Shown: positions 44,973 through 54,379, counted from the stretch's first letter. The stretch is 64,000 bases of DNA from Methanomassiliicoccaceae archaeon UBA72 (GCA_002509405.1 DAVO01000010.1:1-64000), one strand, 5' to 3'. Notes: generated by a model not told the origin, from the letters alone. Made by a program: numbers and translations.

Positions 44973-45707
44973 TCAGATGCTGTATCCTCTGGGAGTGATC
45001 ATCAGTCCGCCAGACACATAGGTCTGGGAGTTGCCGACGGTGACGATGGAGAACATGTCGACTTTTTCGTAATCGATGTTCCCCAACGTAGTGACGGTCT
45101 TCTCCTGACCTTCGCGACCCGCGTTGCGTACTATCCCCACGGGGGTTTCTGGGGAACGGTATTTCATGAGAATCTCGGCGGCCCGTGAGAGGTATTCTTT
45201 GCGTGTCTTGCTGCGGGGATTGTAAAGGCACACGATCATGTCGGCCTGCCCGGCGCAGTCTACCCTCTTCATTATCAGGTCGAGGGGGGTCATCAGGTCC
45301 GAAAGGCTGACTATCGCCATATCATGCATGAGCGGAGCGCCCAGGACCGAGGCCGCGGCTGAAGCGGCCGTCACTCCGGGCACGACCTCTATACTGATAT
45401 CGGCCTTCATTTCATCGACAAGCTGGTAAACGATCCCTGCCATCCCGTATATTCCCGAATCGCCGCTGCTGACTATAGCCACTTTCTTACCGGATGATGC
45501 GTCTTCGATGGCGGACCTGCACCTGTCTACCTCCCTCATCATACCTGTTGCCTTGAACTGCTTATCGGGGAAATATTCCCTGAGGATGTCCACATAAGTG
45601 GTGTATCCTGTGACCACATCGGCGTCCTCGATGGACCTGGCTGCCCTTAATGTCATGTCCTCCTTCGAACCTGGGCCGAAACCAATCACCGTGAGTTTTC
45701 CCTTCAT
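44973..45707 (-). CDS. cbiH: Cobalt-precorrin-3B C17-methyltransferase
   Basis: 244 residues. It uses SAM to methylate C17 with ring contraction in the anaerobic cobamide route. Class III (tetrapyrrole) methyltransferase blocks are intact: VIGFGPGSKEDMTLRA, VVTGYTTY, SSGDSGIYGMAG, VVPGVTAASAAAS and VCLYNPRSKTR. The start at 45707 has a strong AAGGAGG Shine-Dalgarno, and lies 1 nt from the cbiF stop. No extra ferredoxin domain is fused. Confidence 0.93.
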   Translation of the reverse strand: MKGKLTVIGFGPGSKEDMTLRAARSIEDADVVTGYTTYVDILREYFPDKQFKATGMMREVDRCRSAIEDASSGKKVAIVSSGDSGIYGMAGIVYQLVDEMKADISIEVVPGVTAASAAASVLGAPLMHDMAIVSLSDLMTPLDLIMKRVDCAGQADMIVCLYNPRSKTRKEYLSRAAEILMKYRSPETPVGIVRNAGREGQEKTVTTLGNIDYEKVDMFSIVTVGNSQTYVSGGLMITPRGYSI

Positions 45708-45708
45708 A

Positions 45709-46467
45709 TCATTCCTCCTTTCCTTTGCGGTATTCTGTGGTGAAGCTCCTGTCATAGAGCTTAGACAGGCTGTATCCTTCGCCGAGGAAGTCTCCGACGA
45801 CCGTCAGAGCCGTCTTCTTAATACCAGCATCTTTTACCTTTTCAGCTATATCCTTCAATGTGCCAGTAACAATTTTTTGTTCGGGCCAGCTGGCCTTGTA
45901 AACAACAGCGACCGGTGTTTCCGACGAATAACCCCCTTCGATCAGCTGCCGGGACATCTCATCTAAGAAGCCTACGCTCAGGAAAATGACCATGGTCGAG
46001 TGGTGTTTGGCCAGATCGACCAGTTTTTCCCCGGGGGGCATGGGCGTGCGGCCCTCCATTCTTGTAAAAATAACCGTCTGGCTGATATCCGGGAGAGTGT
46101 ACTCCTTTTTCAGCGCGGCCGCGGTTGCGAATGCCGAGCTGACTCCCGGGATGACCTCGCTTTCTATACCGAGACTGTCCAAACGGTCTATCTGCTCCCT
46201 TATGGCACCGTATATTGACGGGTCCCCCGTGTGGACGCGGGCGGTGGATAGTCCTTTCGCCTCTGCATCCTTCATGACCTCTATTACCTCGTCCAGGTCC
46301 ATCTCCGCGCTGTTGTATATCTTGGAACCTTTTTTCGCACCGCCGAGGACCGCCGGATTGACCAAGGAACCTGCGTAAATTATGACGTCGGCCGAATCGA
46401 TAGCTTTTTTCCCTTTGATCGTCAGCAGTTCCGGGTCGCCGGGCCCCGCTCCTATGAAGGTTATCAT
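45709..46467 (-). CDS. cbiF: Cobalt-precorrin-4 C11-methyltransferase
   Basis: 252 residues of the class III SAM methyltransferase family. The N-terminal GAGPGDPELLTIKG, then YAGSLVNP, HTGDPSIYGAI and IPGVSSAFATAAAL are those of CbiF/CobM. FTRMEGRTPMP and VYKASWPEQ further mark the subgroup. It methylates C11 of cobalt-precorrin-4. Its ATG overlaps the cbiL stop by 4 nt. Confidence 0.94.
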   Translation of the reverse strand: MITFIGAGPGDPELLTIKGKKAIDSADVIIYAGSLVNPAVLGGAKKGSKIYNSAEMDLDEVIEVMKDAEAKGLSTARVHTGDPSIYGAIREQIDRLDSLGIESEVIPGVSSAFATAAALKKEYTLPDISQTVIFTRMEGRTPMPPGEKLVDLAKHHSTMVIFLSVGFLDEMSRQLIEGGYSSETPVAVVYKASWPEQKIVTGTLKDIAEKVKDAGIKKTALTVVGDFLGEGYSLSKLYDRSFTTEYRKGKEE

Positions 46468-47177
46468 TCGACCTCACCGTTCCCTTTCTTAACGATCACG
46501 GTGGTGAAGTAGCCGTATTTCCTTTCGGTGTCCAGGGGGCCGATGTATTCTCCCTCCATCCCTATGTTGCTGATCACCGTTGCGTTATTTTTCCCCATGC
46601 CGTGCCTCTCCATCGACTCCAGAAGTGCGCCCATGGAGTTCCAGGCCTTCATGACGACCACATTGTCGAATCCCGATAATGCCGATTCCAACGATCCTTC
46701 GTTGTTTTTCGCCATCGAAACCACTGCTAGCCCCTCGTCGCCTATCATCAGCGGTATCCTGGCCTTCGCAGCGCCGCTACAGAACGAGGGTATTCCGGGA
46801 ACGACCTCGGTTTCGTATCCCAGCTCCTTGATCTCCTTGTCGACGTACATGTACGTGCTGTAAACCCCCACGTCACCCAGGGTTACCATTGCGACATCGA
46901 GCCCCTCATCCAGTATTCCGGCGAGCTCCTTCACGGCTACGGACCTGCATATCCTTCGGACGCTGTCGTCCGGGTCCATACTGAACAGCAATTCGGTCAC
47001 GCGTTTACCCGATATGTCCAACGCTTCCCTCACTATCTCTAGCGCCGTGCTTTCCTCTCCTCTCCTGTTTACCGGATAAGCGATGACGTCAACGCTCTCC
47101 AGCATACCTTTCGCTTTGACTGTTAATAGTTCCGGGTCCCCCGGGCCGACGCCTATTCCATACAATTTTCCTGTCAT
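46464..47177 (-). CDS. cbiL: Cobalt-precorrin-2 C20-methyltransferase
   Basis: 237 residues. It adds the C20 methyl to cobalt-factor II or cobalt-precorrin-2, the first committed methylation of the corrin branch. VGVGPGDPELLTVKA, VAYPV-type strand, LGDVGVYSTYMY and VPGIPSFCSGAA are the CbiL/CobI signatures. It is first in the leftward cobamide operon; a copy of the shared palindrome lies 54-70 nt upstream. Confidence 0.93.
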   Translation of the reverse strand: MTGKLYGIGVGPGDPELLTVKAKGMLESVDVIAYPVNRRGEESTALEIVREALDISGKRVTELLFSMDPDDSVRRICRSVAVKELAGILDEGLDVAMVTLGDVGVYSTYMYVDKEIKELGYETEVVPGIPSFCSGAAKARIPLMIGDEGLAVVSMAKNNEGSLESALSGFDNVVVMKAWNSMGALLESMERHGMGKNNATVISNIGMEGEYIGPLDTERKYGYFTTVIVKKGNGEVE

Positions 47178-47230
47178 TCGAATACTTCCATGACTCCCTG
47201 CTGCACAGGCAGGGATTGCGGATATTTAAG

Positions 47231-47247
47231 TTGGATGGAACACCCAA
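47231..47247. promoter_or_regulatory. Conserved palindrome, cbiL promoter
   Basis: TTGGAT-GGAAC-ACCCAA, one mismatch from a perfect repeat, lies 54-70 nt upstream of cbiL. A minus-strand TATA-like ACTATTTTAT (about 47251-47260) sits just upstream of it, so the palindrome lies between TATA and the start, as at cbiM. Confidence 0.7.
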
Positions 47248-47325
47248 CTCATAAAATAGTAACTACTTGAAGCGGAACGATTTGATAATACCCAACATGC
47301 AATGTTCAAAGGCAACTGTTATAAT

Positions 47326-47342
47326 TTGGATAAGATATCCAA
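47326..47342. promoter_or_regulatory. Conserved palindrome, cbiD promoter
   Basis: TTGGAT-AAGAT-ATCCAA, a perfect inverted repeat 17-33 nt before the cbiD ATG. It directly follows a TATA-like GTTATAAT (47318-47325). It shares the 181-nt divergent region with the cbiL copy. Confidence 0.78.
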
Positions 47343-47358
47343 CCATATCTGATCAACT

Positions 47359-48507
47359 ATGGTAGGTAACAAGAGCGATAACGGGATGTACATCAGTATC
47401 GGAGGGAGGGTGCTAAGGAGGGGGCACACGACGGGAACCTGCGCGACGGCAGCATCAAAGGCGGCTGCCGAGATGCTGATAGCAGGCAAGGACGTCCTTT
47501 CGGTCAAGGTGGTCACACCCAAGGGCATCGCCCTCGACCTTCCAGTGGAAGATATCTCCCGGGGAAACGGATGGGTGCAATGCGCGGTCCGTAAAGACGG
47601 CGGAGACGACATAGACGTGACGGACGGCCATCTTGTATACTCACGGGTGGGCATCGTAGACGCCGGGATAAAAATCGACGGCGGGCCCGGCGTAGGCAGG
47701 GTGACAAAAAAAGGCTTGGACCAGCCCGTTGGCGCCGCTGCGATCAACAGCGTACCGAGAAGTATGATATCCGAGGCCTTGGAAGGCATTCGCATGACAC
47801 TCGGATATGACGGAGGATTCGACGTAGTAATATCTATACCTAATGGTCAAGAACTTGCCGAGAAGACGTTCAACCCCCGTCTCGGGATAGAAGGGGGGAT
47901 CTCGGTTCTGGGAACGTCGGGCATAGTAGAACCTATGAGCGAAAAGGCCGTGGTGGACACCATAAAGGCTGAAATAAGCATCAGGAAGGAAGAGGGAAGA
48001 AAATCTCTGCTTGTGGTCCCGGGAAACTACGGCACAGGCTATATCGGAACTATAGATAGATTAGATCCGGGGTCGGCGGTAAGATGCAGCAACTACATCG
48101 GCGAAACCTTGGACTACGCCTGCGAACTGGGTTTCGAGGGGTTTCTTTTAATAGGAAACCTTGGAAAGCTTGTGAAACTGGCGGGCGGCATAATGAACAC
48201 CCATTCGCGCGAGGCGGATGCCAGGATGGAGATACTCGCCGCAAACGCGGCACTGGCAGGAGCGTCCGCTGAAACTGTACGCAGAATAATGGGCTGCGTT
48301 TCCACCGATGATGCTCTGGACTTTCTAGACGGAGATCTGATGTTGAAGACCCTGGACATCGTGTCAGAAAAGATAGGATTCTACATGAACCACCGTACCG
48401 GCGGAAGGATGAAATGCGGAGCGTTCATATTTTCTTCAAAATACGGCATGATAGGCAGGACCCCAGAAGCGGAGTGCCTGCTCGAGGCGATGGGTGGGAG
48501 ATTATGA
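47359..48507 (+). CDS. cbiD: Cobalt-precorrin-5B C1-methyltransferase
   Basis: 382 residues. CbiD methylates C1 after CbiG opens the delta-lactone. The family signature RRGHTTGTCATAASKAA and the VVTPKG-L-PVED, PRSMI and GNYGTGYIG blocks are clear. It is first in the rightward operon cbiD-G-JET-A, and its stop overlaps the cbiG start. A perfect copy of the shared palindrome lies just upstream. Confidence 0.94.
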   Translation: MVGNKSDNGMYISIGGRVLRRGHTTGTCATAASKAAAEMLIAGKDVLSVKVVTPKGIALDLPVEDISRGNGWVQCAVRKDGGDDIDVTDGHLVYSRVGIVDAGIKIDGGPGVGRVTKKGLDQPVGAAAINSVPRSMISEALEGIRMTLGYDGGFDVVISIPNGQELAEKTFNPRLGIEGGISVLGTSGIVEPMSEKAVVDTIKAEISIRKEEGRKSLLVVPGNYGTGYIGTIDRLDPGSAVRCSNYIGETLDYACELGFEGFLLIGNLGKLVKLAGGIMNTHSREADARMEILAANAALAGASAETVRRIMGCVSTDDALDFLDGDLMLKTLDIVSEKIGFYMNHRTGGRMKCGAFIFSSKYGMIGRTPEAECLLEAMGGRL

Positions 48508-49538
48508 TCAATATAGTAGCATTTTCAGCCAGAGGATGTTCTACGGCCATGGAGATATCCGGGGCCCTTAGAGACGAGGACGTCCGTGTTTTCTCGAAGA
48601 CCTCCGGCATGTCCGTTTGCGAGAACATCGATGTTCCTATTTCGGAATGGACGGGGCTGGTCTTCGAAAAATCTGAGGCCATTGTATTCGTCGGTGCAGT
48701 GGGAATAGCGGTGAGGGCGATCGCTCCATACCTGAAAAGCAAGACGACAGACCCGGCCGTTATCTGCGTCGACGAGCTGGGCAGGTATTCGATTCCGATC
48801 CTTTCCGGGCACATAGGGGGAGCCAACCACCTTGCGTGCCGCATAGCATCAGCAATAGGCGCAATGTCGGTGATAACCACTGCTACAGATGTCAACGGCA
48901 AGTTCTCGGTAGATTCCTTTGCGGTCTCGAGGGGCATGTACATCGGAAGCATGGCACTTGCCAAGGACGTGTCCGCCGCCATTCTCGACGGAAGATTCGT
49001 AGGGCTGAAAAGCGATTACCCTGTCTGCAGCAGAGTGCCTCCCTGCCTCGATATATCGGAGACCGGCGACCTTGGTATACATATAACATCCGGTTTCGGC
49101 AAAGGACCATATCTCAGAACGTTGCGCCTGATTCCGAAAAACCACGTACTGGGAGTTGGATGCAGGAAGGGCATCGATAAGGAGGACATAATGAAGACCG
49201 CAATGTCGGTTCTGGATTCCGCGGGCATTTCCATTGAAAGCGTGAAAGCGATTGCCAGCATCGATCTCAAAGAGAACGAGGCCGGGCTTTTGGAGTTTGC
49301 CGCGGAAAGGGGAGTGCCGACATTATTCTACTCTTCGTCGGAACTTAACATGCTTCCGGACATCGGATATTCTAAATCCGATTTTGTAAAAAATACCACA
49401 GGAGTAGACTGTGTGTGCGAGAGGGCGGCGATGGCCGCCTCTGCCGGAGGAGAATTGATCGTCAGGAAGACCGGAAGCGAAGGCGTGACCGTAGCCGTGG
49501 TGAGGGACCCCGTCCTGGTGGATTTTGGAGATGAATGA
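48504..49538 (+). CDS. cbiG: Cobalt-precorrin-5A hydrolase
   Basis: 344 residues from the ATG at 48504 (ATGA overlap with cbiD). CbiG opens the lactone ring and releases acetaldehyde. The N-terminal domain has FVGAVGIAVRAIAPYL, the mid region has SGHIGGANHLA, and the C-terminal CobE-like domain has LGVGCRKGIDKE and FYSSSELN. Length and domain order are normal. Confidence 0.93.
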   Translation: MINIVAFSARGCSTAMEISGALRDEDVRVFSKTSGMSVCENIDVPISEWTGLVFEKSEAIVFVGAVGIAVRAIAPYLKSKTTDPAVICVDELGRYSIPILSGHIGGANHLACRIASAIGAMSVITTATDVNGKFSVDSFAVSRGMYIGSMALAKDVSAAILDGRFVGLKSDYPVCSRVPPCLDISETGDLGIHITSGFGKGPYLRTLRLIPKNHVLGVGCRKGIDKEDIMKTAMSVLDSAGISIESVKAIASIDLKENEAGLLEFAAERGVPTLFYSSSELNMLPDIGYSKSDFVKNTTGVDCVCERAAMAASAGGELIVRKTGSEGVTVAVVRDPVLVDFGDE

Positions 49539-49539
49539 A

Positions 49540-51519
49540 ATGATTGGCAGAGCATTGGTGTTTGCCGGTACCACCGAAGGGCGGATGATTACCGAATTCC
49601 TCGCCCGCAACGGGATAAAGGTCACCGTCAGCATGGCTACGGAATACGGAATGACCGTTATTGAAGAGAGCGAGAACGTCAGGGTCGACAGCATACGCGG
49701 CGTGATGGAAATGGCGGAGGAGATGCGGGAATACGATGTGGTCGTCGATGCCACGCACCCTTACGCTGTCCGCAAATCCGCCCACATAAAGGAGGCCTGC
49801 GATATCAGCGGCTGCCCCCTGATCCACATCGAACGGCCCGGAAGCACAGAATTGAAGAATGTCGTCACCGTGCCCGACACAAGGTCGGCCGCCGAGTACC
49901 TGGCCGGTAAAAGCGGCAACATCCTGGTGGCCACGGGAAGCAACGAGCTTGCAGAATTCACATCGATACCCGGCTACAGGGAAAGGGTCTTCGCGAGAGT
50001 CCTCTCCATACCATCAGTAGCGGAAAAATGCTCCCGCCTCGGCTTCGAGGGTAAAAACCTGATCTGCATGGAGGGCCCTTTCTCCGAGGAGCTCAACTAC
50101 GCCATGCTCAGGCATGTGGGGGCCAAATATCTCGTTACAAAGGATTCCGGAAGCGCCGGAGGTTTTGATGAGAAGATAGCGGCGGCCGCGAGGGCAGGAG
50201 TGAAGGTTGTCGTCATAGGGCGTCCGACTGAGGAAGACGGCGTGTCACCGGATGAGGCGGAAGAAATACTATCCAAAATTTTCTCCATTCATGAGCCTGC
50301 TGTCGGCAGACGCCTCGTAACCATAGCCGGAATCGGCATCGGAAATACAGACGGTATCACGTTCGAAGTTCTGAACGCGATCGCCGATGCAGACCTGGCT
50401 ATAGGCGCCTCCAGGATGCTTGAGTCTGTGGACGTCGGCGATGCCGATACATATGTAGAATATCGTCCGGATAAGATTGCAGACTATATTGACCGGAATC
50501 GCCGCTATAGGAAGGTCGTAGTGCTGATGTCGGGAGATACAGGCTATTACAGCGGGACCAAAGGTCTGCTCGGCAAACTGGACGGTGAGAAGTATGACAT
50601 CAGGGTACTTCCCGGAATATCGTCGGTTTCATACTTCTTCTCCAGGATCGGATCTTCCTGGGACGATGCGTTTCTGACCAGCGCCCATGGCAGGGGCTGC
50701 AACCTCGTGGGGCTTTCGAAACGCCACAGAAAGGTATTCGCCCTGCTGAGCGGCGACGATTCCGTACGCAGTATGTGCTCGGACCTCATCGGATACAATC
50801 TCGGAAACGTGACAGTCACCGTGGGCCAGGACCTGGGATCTCCGGAAGAGAAGATAACTGTCGGAAACCCCCATGAACTGGCAGGCGGAGAGTTCGGAGA
50901 ATTGTGCGTGGCGCTCATCGAGAACATGGAGGCCTCGGATAAAAATCCAATAAGCATGCCGGATGATGGTTTCATAAGAGGCGACGCTCCCATGACGAAA
51001 AGCGAGATACGCTCGCTTTCGGTCGCAAAGCTGAAACTATGCGGCGATTCCGTCGTTTACGACGTAGGGGCGGGGACGGGTTCGGTCTCTGTAGAGATGG
51101 CGTCCGTGGCTGTTTCAGGGCATGTTTATGCGATCGAAAAAGACGGTGCGGCGGCTTCGCTGATCTCGCTCAACTGCAAGAAATTCGGAACGCCCAACGT
51201 CACCGTCGTCAGGGGAGAGGCGCCCGAAGCTCTGGCGGAACTCCCGGTACCGACACATGCATTCATAGGCGGTTCGACAGGCAGGCTGAAGGAGATAGTC
51301 GAAGCTTTGCTCGAAAAGAACCCCGATGTACGCATAGTCATCACATCCGTCACATTGGAGACGCTGGCCGAGACCGCCCGTTGCATGAAGGACCAGAATA
51401 TATTCGAAGAAGAGACGCTGTGCGTCAACATATCGAAAGCCAGGATGGCAGGCAGCTATCATCTTATGACAGCTCAGAATCCCGTGTACATAACGGTCTG
51501 CAGGGGGAGCTCGGCATGA
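49540..51519 (+). CDS. cbiJET: CbiJ-CbiE-CbiT trifunctional fusion
   Basis: 659 residues in three domains. Residues 1-about 245 are CbiJ, the cobalt-precorrin-6A reductase (ALVFAGTTEGR, DATHPYA). About 255-450 are CbiE, the C5-methyltransferase (GIGIGNTDGITFEV, SGDTGYYSG, LPGISSVSYF). About 475-659 are CbiT, the C15-methyltransferase and decarboxylase (FIRGDAPMTKSEIR, DVGAGTGSVSVEM). CbiE-CbiT fusions are known as CobL in the aerobic route; addition of CbiJ in front is less usual. The ATG at 49540 is favoured by a GGAG 9 nt upstream; ATG 49531 and TTG 49525 are alternatives. Frame continuity is unbroken across all three domains. Confidence 0.93.
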   Translation: MIGRALVFAGTTEGRMITEFLARNGIKVTVSMATEYGMTVIEESENVRVDSIRGVMEMAEEMREYDVVVDATHPYAVRKSAHIKEACDISGCPLIHIERPGSTELKNVVTVPDTRSAAEYLAGKSGNILVATGSNELAEFTSIPGYRERVFARVLSIPSVAEKCSRLGFEGKNLICMEGPFSEELNYAMLRHVGAKYLVTKDSGSAGGFDEKIAAAARAGVKVVVIGRPTEEDGVSPDEAEEILSKIFSIHEPAVGRRLVTIAGIGIGNTDGITFEVLNAIADADLAIGASRMLESVDVGDADTYVEYRPDKIADYIDRNRRYRKVVVLMSGDTGYYSGTKGLLGKLDGEKYDIRVLPGISSVSYFFSRIGSSWDDAFLTSAHGRGCNLVGLSKRHRKVFALLSGDDSVRSMCSDLIGYNLGNVTVTVGQDLGSPEEKITVGNPHELAGGEFGELCVALIENMEASDKNPISMPDDGFIRGDAPMTKSEIRSLSVAKLKLCGDSVVYDVGAGTGSVSVEMASVAVSGHVYAIEKDGAAASLISLNCKKFGTPNVTVVRGEAPEALAELPVPTHAFIGGSTGRLKEIVEALLEKNPDVRIVITSVTLETLAETARCMKDQNIFEEETLCVNISKARMAGSYHLMTAQNPVYITVCRGSSA

Positions 51520-52865
51520 GCCTTCCCAGATTCATGATCGCCGCCCCGGCCAGCGGAAGCGGTAAGACCCTTTTGACATGCGGAATCCTGCAGGCTCTGG
51601 TGGAACGGGGAATGAAGGTCGCCTCGTTCAAGTGCGGTCCCGACTACATCGATCCCATGTTCCACAGCAGGGTCATTGGAACCAGGTCGAAGAATCTGGA
51701 CGCGTTCTTCTGCGAAGAGGATATGCTGAGATACTTGTTTGCCAGGTCGGCAGAGGGAATGGACATCTCGGTCATAGAGGGAGTAATGGGTTTCTATGAC
51801 GGGATAGCGGCTGCGTCCACAAAGGCCAGCTCCTACGATCTCTCCGAAAGGATCGGCGCACCGGTGGTGCTTATGATCGACTGCAAAGGGACCAGTATAT
51901 CATGCATTCCCATGATCGATGGTTTCCTGAAGTTCCGCAAAAACAACATCCGCGGAGTTATCCTGAACCAGATGTCAGAGGGAATATTCCGGGAGCTGAA
52001 GCCCGTTATCGAGCGCGAGACCGGCACCGAGGTGCTGGGATACGTCCCCAGAGTGAACGAACTTGTGCTGGAGAGCAGGCATCTCGGACTTGTGCTGCCT
52101 GACGAGGTGGAAGGGCTGAAAACCAAACTGTCCAAACTGGCAGAATTGATGGAAAAGACCATCGACATAGACAGGATCGTCGAAATAGCTCGTTCCGCAC
52201 CCGACATAGAAGCAAAAACACCCGAGATAAAGAAACTGAGCGAAAGGGTAAAGATCGGCGTAGCCGACGATGACGCATTCTGTTTTACATACCAGGACAA
52301 TTTGGAGTTGCTGGAACAGTGCGGGGCAGAGATCGTCAGATTCTCTCCCTTGAAAGACTCGAAGCTTCCGGACGGGATCAGAGGTCTCGTCCTTTCAGGA
52401 GGATATCCGGAGATCCATGCGGAATCCCTGAGCCGCAACGTTCCGATGCTGGAAGACATACGTTCGAAACTTGAGGACGGGATGCCCTGTATGGCCGAGT
52501 GCGGCGGGTTCATGTACCTACATGAGGAGCTGGAAGACCAGGACCGCAAATTCTGGCCGATGGTCGGATACATAAAAGGCAAGACATTCAACACCGGCAG
52601 GCTCACAAGGTTCGGATACGTGAAGCTCTCCGCCGGAAATGGTCAGATGCTGCCGGGGAACAGCCTCGTAAAAGGACATGAATTCCATTACTGGGACAGT
52701 GAAAACTGCGGGAACGGCTGGACCGCAGAGAAGACATCGGGAAAAAGATACGCCTGCATCAACGGCTCAGAGCGCATGATGGCCGGGTTCCCCCACATAT
52801 ATTATTACTCGAATCCTGACCTGCCCTACTCATTCCTGTTGGCATGCGCAAGATACGGCGAGTGA
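51516..52865 (+). CDS. cbiA: Cobyrinate a,c-diamide synthase
   Basis: 449 residues. The N-terminal P-loop domain (APASGSGKTLLTCG, FKCGPDYIDPMFH) and the C-terminal amidotransferase domain with its cysteine in MAECGGFMYL are complete. It amidates the a and c acetates of cobyrinate with glutamine and ATP. It ends the rightward cobamide operon (ATGA overlap with cbiJET), which separates it functionally from the paralogue cfbB of the F430 operon. Its stop touches the stop of convergent hemD. Confidence 0.93.
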   Translation: MSLPRFMIAAPASGSGKTLLTCGILQALVERGMKVASFKCGPDYIDPMFHSRVIGTRSKNLDAFFCEEDMLRYLFARSAEGMDISVIEGVMGFYDGIAAASTKASSYDLSERIGAPVVLMIDCKGTSISCIPMIDGFLKFRKNNIRGVILNQMSEGIFRELKPVIERETGTEVLGYVPRVNELVLESRHLGLVLPDEVEGLKTKLSKLAELMEKTIDIDRIVEIARSAPDIEAKTPEIKKLSERVKIGVADDDAFCFTYQDNLELLEQCGAEIVRFSPLKDSKLPDGIRGLVLSGGYPEIHAESLSRNVPMLEDIRSKLEDGMPCMAECGGFMYLHEELEDQDRKFWPMVGYIKGKTFNTGRLTRFGYVKLSAGNGQMLPGNSLVKGHEFHYWDSENCGNGWTAEKTSGKRYACINGSERMMAGFPHIYYYSNPDLPYSFLLACARYGE

Positions 52866-53639
52866 TCAGTCCCGGGTCGCGGAAGCGATTGCATCGAGAA
52901 GGTCGCGGAAGGTGGAGTCTTTCGGCACGATGTCCGGTTCCCTGCCCAGGGAGCGCAGGGCCTCGGATGTCGGTCTGCCTATGGCAGCTACCTTGAGCTT
53001 TCCCATCATCTCCGCGGTCGCGGCATCTCCCACCTGGGACTTCATCTGAGAGTAGAATATCCTGGCAGACATGGGGCTGGTGAAAGCCATTACGTCAATC
53101 TTTCCACCCTTTATTGCAGTGATAAGATGCAGAAGCGCACTGCTCATCCCATACTCTTCCAGGTTGTATGTCGCGATGCTTAAGGTTTCCGCGCCGGCAT
53201 CGACGAGGCCGTTGCAGAGCACATCTGAACCGCTGTCCGACCTCATGAGAAGGACCGTCTTGCCTTTTACGGAATATTTAAGAAGTTCCACTATGCCAGC
53301 GGAAGAAAACTCCTCAGGCAGGGATTCTGAGCTTAAGCCTGCGGACTTGAGAGCCTTGTCTGTGCTCGGGCCTATGGAGATGATCCTGACCTTGCTGAAA
53401 AGAGGGACGAGCTCTTCGCCGTATGCCTTGATGCATTCCTCCACCGCCGTTATCGAACCGAAGACCGCATATGATGCCCTGCCTGACAAAATGAGCTCTC
53501 TGGCTCTTTTGAATTCCTCTTTATCTCCGGGTATAATCCTCATCGAGGGCGCCGCAATGACATCGAATCCCATTTCCTCGGCTTCCTTGATCGAATCTTT
53601 CAGCCTCTCGACCGGCCTGGTGAATCCTATCCTCGTCAT
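52866..53639 (-). CDS. hemD: Uroporphyrinogen-III synthase
   Basis: 257 residues. HemD cyclises hydroxymethylbilane with inversion of ring D. The family is weakly conserved; here the two-lobe pattern is seen (GFTRPVER, FGSITAVEECI, SIGPSTDKALKSAG, and FTSPMSARIFYSQ, AIGRPTSEALRSLG). It is last in the haem-precursor operon, overlapping cobA by 4 nt, which supports the call. Confidence 0.9.
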   Translation of the reverse strand: MTRIGFTRPVERLKDSIKEAEEMGFDVIAAPSMRIIPGDKEEFKRARELILSGRASYAVFGSITAVEECIKAYGEELVPLFSKVRIISIGPSTDKALKSAGLSSESLPEEFSSAGIVELLKYSVKGKTVLLMRSDSGSDVLCNGLVDAGAETLSIATYNLEEYGMSSALLHLITAIKGGKIDVMAFTSPMSARIFYSQMKSQVGDAATAEMMGKLKVAAIGRPTSEALRSLGREPDIVPKDSTFRDLLDAIASATRD

Positions 53640-54379
53640 TGCAGGTCCCCCAGCTTCTCGCGCAGCGATGCGACGCTGCCGATCACTATTATTCCTGGCG
53701 GGAGCATCTTCTTATCTTCGATGGTATGTGCCAGCCTCGAAATTTCAGTGATCTCTACGCGCTGCTCGGGGGTTGATCCGTCGGTTATCACCGCTGCCGG
53801 GGTATCGGGCGGCATACCGCCTTCGATCAGTCCTTCGGATATGCGGCCGGCGTTTCCCAGCCCCATCAGTACCACGATCGTGCCATGGCTTTCAGCTAGC
53901 GCCTTCCAGTCGACCCTGTCCCCTTTACGGTCATCTTTTTCGTGTCCGGTGACGAAAGTTACCATCGAAGCATGGTCCCTATGTGTGACGGGGATCCCCG
54001 CCAGCTCTGGAACGGATATTGAAGATGATACGCCTGGCACTACATGTACTTCGGCCCCGGCCTCCCTTAGTTCCTGTACCTCTTCGGCACCGCGACCGAA
54101 TAAGAAGGGGTCGCCGCCTTTGAGCCTGACTACCGTCTTTCCTTCTTTGGCGTACTTCACAAGAAGCTCGTTGGTCTCCCACTGCCTAAGATGATGGTCG
54201 CCGCCTCTCTTGCCCGCGTCGATGAGCTCTGCGCTCTCATTGCAAAGTGCCAGCAGTTCCTGGTTTGCAAGTGCGTCGTACATCACGACGTCCGCCTGCC
54301 CCAGGATCTCTCTTCCTTTGACCGTTATGAGCCCCGGGTCCCCGGGTCCCGCACCGATTAAATAGACCTTACCTTTCAT
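53636..54379 (-). CDS. cobA: Uroporphyrinogen-III C-methyltransferase
   Basis: 247 residues, single-domain SUMT. It methylates C2 and C7 of uroporphyrinogen III with SAM to make precorrin-2, the branch point for sirohydrochlorin, F430 and cobamides. GAGPGDPGLITVKG, YDALANQEL, VRLKGGDPFLFGRG and VVPGVSSSISVPELAGIPVTHRD are diagnostic. The ATG at 54379 overlaps the hemC stop (ATGA). Confidence 0.95.
   Translation of the reverse strand: MKGKVYLIGAGPGDPGLITVKGREILGQADVVMYDALANQELLALCNESAELIDAGKRGGDHHLRQWETNELLVKYAKEGKTVVRLKGGDPFLFGRGAEEVQELREAGAEVHVVPGVSSSISVPELAGIPVTHRDHASMVTFVTGHEKDDRKGDRVDWKALAESHGTIVVLMGLGNAGRISEGLIEGGMPPDTPAAVITDGSTPEQRVEITEISRLAHTIEDKKMLPPGIIVIGSVASLREKLGDLQ

Noticed and set aside
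50944..50959. TCGGAT-AAAA-ATCCAA inside cbiJET
   Set aside because: It resembles the regulon palindrome but has a 4-nt spacer, an arm mismatch and a position deep in coding sequence.
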